From Spirillospora albida (GTDB taxonomy: Bacteria; Actinomycetota; Actinomycetes; Streptosporangiales; Streptosporangiaceae), in assembly GCF_000718255.1 (NCBI RefSeq), contig NZ_JOFJ01000045.1, positions 1-7,194 of the forward strand: a stretch of DNA of 7,194 nucleotides, read 5' to 3'. This document shows, piece after piece, positions 4,236 through 7,194 of the stretch (position 1 is its first letter; every line of letters begins with the position of its first letter). Made by a program: the position numbers and the translations under genes. The notes beneath the pieces were generated by a model. The model was not told where the DNA came from. It did no database searches and saw only the letters and a program-made list of their open reading frames with translations.

Positions 4236-7194
4236 TCAGGCGCCGCCGTCGGCGGCGGCGCGGATCAGCTCCTCGACGCTCATCGCGTCGAAGTCGGGGA
4301 CCTCGCCGGCCGCCCGCGCGGACGCCGGGCCGGCGTCCGCCGGGCCGGTGTCGCCGGGGCCCGCCTCGTCGGGGAACAGCCCGGCGTACAGGTGATCGGC
4401 GAGCGCGGCCGGGGACGGGTGGTCGAACACGAGCGTGGCGGGCAGCCGCAGCCCGGTCGCCCGGTTGAGACGGTTGCGCAGCTCGACGCCCGTCAGGGAG
4501 TCGAACCCGAGCTCCTTGAACGCGCGCCGCACGTCCAGTGCCCCGGTCCCGTCGTGCCCCAGCGTCGTGCGGACCTCGGCGCGGACGAGGTCGAGCAGCG
4601 CGGCGCGGCGGTCCGGCACCGGCAGCGCGGCGAGCCACCGGCCGAGCGGCTCGCCCTCCGCCGGGCGGTTCCGCGCGGCGGTGCGGCGCGCCGTACCGCC
4701 GGTCAGCCCCCGGTACAGCGGCGGCAGGTCGGCGCCGCGTCCCGCGAGCGCCCCGAGGTCCAGCCGGACCGGCGCCACCACGGGCTCGCCGGTGCGCAGC
4801 GCGGCGTCGAACAGCTCCCGGCCCCGGTCCGGCTCGATCATCTCCAGGCCGGAGCCGCGGGCCAGCCGCGCGAGCGCGGTCTCGCCGAGCGCGGCCTCCA
4901 TGCCGCCGCCCGCCCACAGGCCCCACGCCAGCGAGGTCGCGGGCAGTCCCCGGGCGGCGCGATACCGGGCGAGCGCGTCCAGGAACCGGTTGGCGGCGGC
5001 GTAGTTGGCCTGGCCCGCGCCGCCCGTGAGGCCCTGAACCGAGGAGAACAGCACGAACATGCGCAGGTCGGCGCCCTCGGTCAGCTCGTGCAGATGCCAT
5101 GCGGCGTCGGCCTTGGGGCGCAGCACCGCGCCCAGTCGTTCGGGGGTGAGGGCCGTCACGACTCCGTCGTCCAGGACGCCCGCCGTGTGGACGACGGCGG
5201 TCAGCGGGTGCGCCGCGGGCACGTCGGCGAGCACGGCCGCGAGCGCCGCCCGGTCGGCGGCGTCGCAGGCCCGGACCGTGACGTCCCGCGCGCCGAGGTC
5301 GCGCAGGTCGGCGGCCAGTCCGGCGGCGCCGGGCGCGTCCGGGCCGCGCCGGCTGAGCAGCAGCAGATGCCGTGCGCCGTACGCGGTGACGAGGTGGCGG
5401 GCGAACAGCGCGCCCAGGGCGCCGGTGGCGCCGGTCACCAGGACGGTGCCGTCCGGGTCCAGGACGGGCCTTCCGGCGGCGCCCGGCGCCGCCCGCACCA
5501 GCCGGGGCGCGGACACGCGGCCGGCGTGGACCGCCACCTCCGGCTCGCCGCCCGCCAGGGCCGCCGCGAGCGCGCCCGCGAGGTCGCGGACGCCGGGCTC
5601 GTCCACGTCCGCGAGGACGACCCGGCCCGGGTTCTCGGTCTCAGCGGAGCGCAGCAGTCCCCACAGGGCGGCCGCCGCAGGGTCGGCGGGCCCGGCCGGG
5701 TCCACGGCGACGGCACCGCGGGTCACCGCGACGAGCCGCGTCGCGGCGAGACGCTCGTCGGCAAGCCAGGCGCGCAGCAGCGTCAGCGCGTCGCGGGTCG
5801 CGGCGTGCGCGGCGGGCACCGGGCCGTCCGGCGCCGGCGGGACCGTCCACAGCACCGTGGCGGGCGGGGCGGCGGCCTCGGCCAGCGCGGCCAGGTCGGT
5901 GTACTCCTCCACCGTCACGCCCGCCTTGCGCAGTTCGGGGGCGAGCCCGAAGGCGTCCGGGCCGAGCAGGGCCCACCGGTCGGCGGGGACGGGCCCGACC
6001 GGAACCGGTGTCCAGGCCGGGACGTACAGGTCGCGCGCGGTGCCGCGCGCGGCGGCGAGCCGGTCCGCGCTCACCGGGCGGCGCGTCAGCCGCTCAACGG
6101 TCAGGACCGGTTCCCCGGCGGGGTCGGTGAGCAGCAGCGACACCGCGCCGGACGATCCGGCCGGACGCACCCGCACCCGCGCGGCGGTCGCCCCGGTCGC
6201 GTGCAGCCGGACGCCGCTCCAGGCGAACGGCAGCAGCGTCCCGCCGGGGTCCGGCGCGGCGCCGATCTCCAGGACGTGCAGCGCGGCATCGAGCAGGGCC
6301 GGATGGATGCCGTAGGCGCCGGGTTCGACGTCCTCCGGCAGCGCGATCTCGGCGAGGACGTCGGCGCCGTCGCGCCACGCGGCGCGCAGCCCCCTGAAGG
6401 CGGGACCGTACTCGTAGCCGCGTTCGGCGAGGGTGTCGTACCAGCCGTCGAGGTCGACGGCCTCCGCGCCGGGCGGCGGCCAGGCGGCCGGCGGTGCGCC
6501 GGTGCCCGTGCCCGTGCCCGCGCCGGTGTCGGCCTCGGCGGGGAGGAGGCGGCCGCTCGCGTGACGCGTCCAGTCTCCGCCGCTGCGGGAGTGCAACTGG
6601 ACGGTCCGCTCACCCTCGGGTCCCGGTCCCTCCACGGTGACCTGGAGTTCGACATCGCCGGACGGGACGAGCAGCGGCGCCTCCAGGGTGAGGTCGTCGA
6701 GGACTCCGCACCCCGCCTCGTCACCGGCGCGGATCGCCATCTCCACGAGCGCGGCACCGGGCAGCAGGACGGTGCCGAGGGCGGCGTGGTCGGGCGTCCA
6801 CGGGTGGGTGCGGCGGGACACCCGGCCGGTGAGGACGGTGTCACCCGACCCGGCGAGGGAGACGGCACGGTCGAGGAGCGGGTGGGCGGCGTCCCCGGCG
6901 CCGAGTGCGGCGGTGGGCGCCACCCAGTGCCGCCGCCGCTGGAAGGGGTAGGTGGGGAGTTCGGTGGTGGGGCCGTCGCCGAGGACGGCGGTCCAGTCGA
7001 TCGCGACGCCCTGCGTCCAGAGTGTCGCGGCGGAGGTGAGGAGCCGGTCCAGGCCGCCTTCGTCACGGCGCAGCGACCCGGAGACCACCACCTCGGCGCC
7101 CGCCCGGTCGGCGATCTCCTCCACATTCATCACCAGCACCGGATGCGCGCTCGGCTCCACCAACACACCGAACCCATCACCCAGCAGACGCTCC
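4236..7194 (-). CDS. Modular type I polyketide synthase, C-terminal part (AT tail-DH-KR-ACP-docking), partial at right edge
   Basis: This is the C-terminal end of a cytoplasmic PKS multienzyme that adds and processes one ketide unit on an ACP-bound chain. The reading frame is open from the right edge (first full codon at 7193) to TGA at 4238-4236, giving 985 visible residues; the start lies outside the window. Numbering from the edge: AT tail 1-95 ending in the post-AT PTYPFQRRRHW motif; DH about 104-375; structural KR half about 388-570; catalytic KR about 579-820; ACP about 854-939 with the phosphopantetheine serine in LGFDSL (Ser899); then an acidic Gly/Pro/Ala-rich linker and a short docking tail. 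No ER lies between DH and KR, so the module should leave a double bond. The gene is 36 bases upstream of the next PKS gene and probably shares its transcript. Domain identity is certain; the AT substrate cannot be read because its specificity motifs are off the window. Confidence 0.97.
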   Translation of the reverse strand, partial: ERLLGDGFGVLVEPSAHPVLVMNVEEIADRAGAEVVVSGSLRRDEGGLDRLLTSAATLWTQGVAIDWTAVLGDGPTTELPTYPFQRRRHWVAPTAALGAGDAAHPLLDRAVSLAGSGDTVLTGRVSRRTHPWTPDHAALGTVLLPGAALVEMAIRAGDEAGCGVLDDLTLEAPLLVPSGDVELQVTVEGPGPEGERTVQLHSRSGGDWTRHASGRLLPAEADTGAGTGTGTGAPPAAWPPPGAEAVDLDGWYDTLAERGYEYGPAFRGLRAAWRDGADVLAEIALPEDVEPGAYGIHPALLDAALHVLEIGAAPDPGGTLLPFAWSGVRLHATGATAARVRVRPAGSSGAVSLLLTDPAGEPVLTVERLTRRPVSADRLAAARGTARDLYVPAWTPVPVGPVPADRWALLGPDAFGLAPELRKAGVTVEEYTDLAALAEAAAPPATVLWTVPPAPDGPVPAAHAATRDALTLLRAWLADERLAATRLVAVTRGAVAVDPAGPADPAAAALWGLLRSAETENPGRVVLADVDEPGVRDLAGALAAALAGGEPEVAVHAGRVSAPRLVRAAPGAAGRPVLDPDGTVLVTGATGALGALFARHLVTAYGARHLLLLSRRGPDAPGAAGLAADLRDLGARDVTVRACDAADRAALAAVLADVPAAHPLTAVVHTAGVLDDGVVTALTPERLGAVLRPKADAAWHLHELTEGADLRMFVLFSSVQGLTGGAGQANYAAANRFLDALARYRAARGLPATSLAWGLWAGGGMEAALGETALARLARGSGLEMIEPDRGRELFDAALRTGEPVVAPVRLDLGALAGRGADLPPLYRGLTGGTARRTAARNRPAEGEPLGRWLAALPVPDRRAALLDLVRAEVRTTLGHDGTGALDVRRAFKELGFDSLTGVELRNRLNRATGLRLPATLVFDHPSPAALADHLYAGLFPDEAGPGDTGPADAGPASARAAGEVPDFDAMSVEELIRAAADGGA
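4239..4295 (-). other. C-terminal docking tail of the right-hand PKS (class 1b-like)
   Basis: The protein ends with a short helix-forming segment containing FDAMSVEELIRAA after an acidic, Gly/Pro/Ala-rich linker. It lacks the long helical bundle seen at the end of the next PKS. Such short tails resemble the class 1b docking partners known from other modular PKSs, and the next protein starts with a 1b-like helix. The class call is by resemblance only. Confidence 0.5.
4737..6032 (-). other. Ketoreductase (KR) domain, B-type, of the right-hand PKS
   Basis: This NADPH-dependent reductase acts on the beta-keto group. It has a structural half (starting near LYVPAWTPV) and a catalytic half with the Rossmann motif TGATGALG (587-594). 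The catalytic set is complete: Lys694 in RPKADAAW, Ser718 in LFSSV, Tyr731 and Asn735 in NYAAAN. The LDD triplet in HTAGVLDDG marks the B type. The A-type Trp is absent (Thr in its place), and the Pro used to call B2 is also absent, so B1 is the best reading. Confidence 0.92.
6072..6884 (-). other. Dehydratase (DH) domain of the right-hand PKS
   Basis: The domain removes water from the beta-hydroxyacyl-ACP made by the neighbouring KR. It has the family motif HxxxGxxxxP as HAALGTVLLP (catalytic His136, numbering from the right edge), the YGPAF motif (262-266) and the second-half motif HPALLDAALH with the catalytic Asp302. All the residues expected for activity are present. A low-complexity Gly-Thr-Ala-Pro stretch (about 222-242) sits in a loop between the two hot-dog halves. 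Confidence 0.93.
6502..6519. repeat. Tandem hexamer (three GTGCCC units) in the DH loop
   Basis: Three perfect GTGCCC units on the + strand encode alternating Gly-Thr on the coding strand. They lie within a low-complexity DTGAGTGTGTGAPP loop of the DH domain. The loop is probably tolerant of length change. Confidence 0.75.

Noticed and set aside
4737..6032. Possible enoylreductase between DH and KR
   Set aside because: The spacing is filled by the structural KR half, and no ER NADPH-binding or substrate motif is present.
5059..6315. 418-codon open frame on the + strand
   Set aside because: Antisense shadow of the DH-KR region, Ser/Arg/Ala-rich, with no recognisable domain.

Overview
The window is a GC-rich stretch (roughly three-quarters G+C by eye, with the third-codon-position bias typical of actinomycetes) that lies entirely inside a modular type I polyketide synthase (PKS) cluster. 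All real genes read on the minus strand, so transcription runs from the right edge to the left. No tRNA, rRNA, CRISPR array, insertion sequence or free-standing tailoring gene is visible, and the only non-coding DNA is two gaps of 36 and 22 bases. The genus cannot be fixed from the sequence.

Right part (7194-4236): the C-terminal end of a large PKS protein whose start lies outside the window. It holds the tail of an acyltransferase (AT), then a dehydratase (DH) and a B-type ketoreductase (KR) that both look active, an acyl carrier protein (ACP) and a short C-terminal docking tail. There is no enoylreductase. Middle part (4199-1302): a complete single-module protein, KS-AT-ACP, with docking regions at both ends. 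It has no reductive domain, so a beta-keto unit is predicted. Its AT belongs to the branched-extender type (RVEVVH, GHSQG) but carries QAGH where methylmalonyl ATs usually have YASH. Left part (1279 to the left edge): the start of a third PKS protein (docking, KS, start of AT).

The C-terminal tail of the first protein and the N-terminus of the second look like one docking class (1b-like), while the second-to-third interface looks like the other (1a). This fits an assembly line running in gene order.

The striking feature is damage to both ketosynthases. The KS of the middle protein lacks about 130 residues through three clean in-frame losses. The KS of the left gene lacks similar material through two losses that each change the reading frame. 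In both genes the sequence resumes at the same two places (GISPREALAM and GVSAAEVDAV), and the flanks are near-identical copies of each other (blocks of 218, 135, 101 and 64 bp). Because the missing parts are the best-conserved stretches of the family, the leading explanation is collapse of repeats during genome assembly. A real recombination or deletion history cannot be excluded from the sequence alone.
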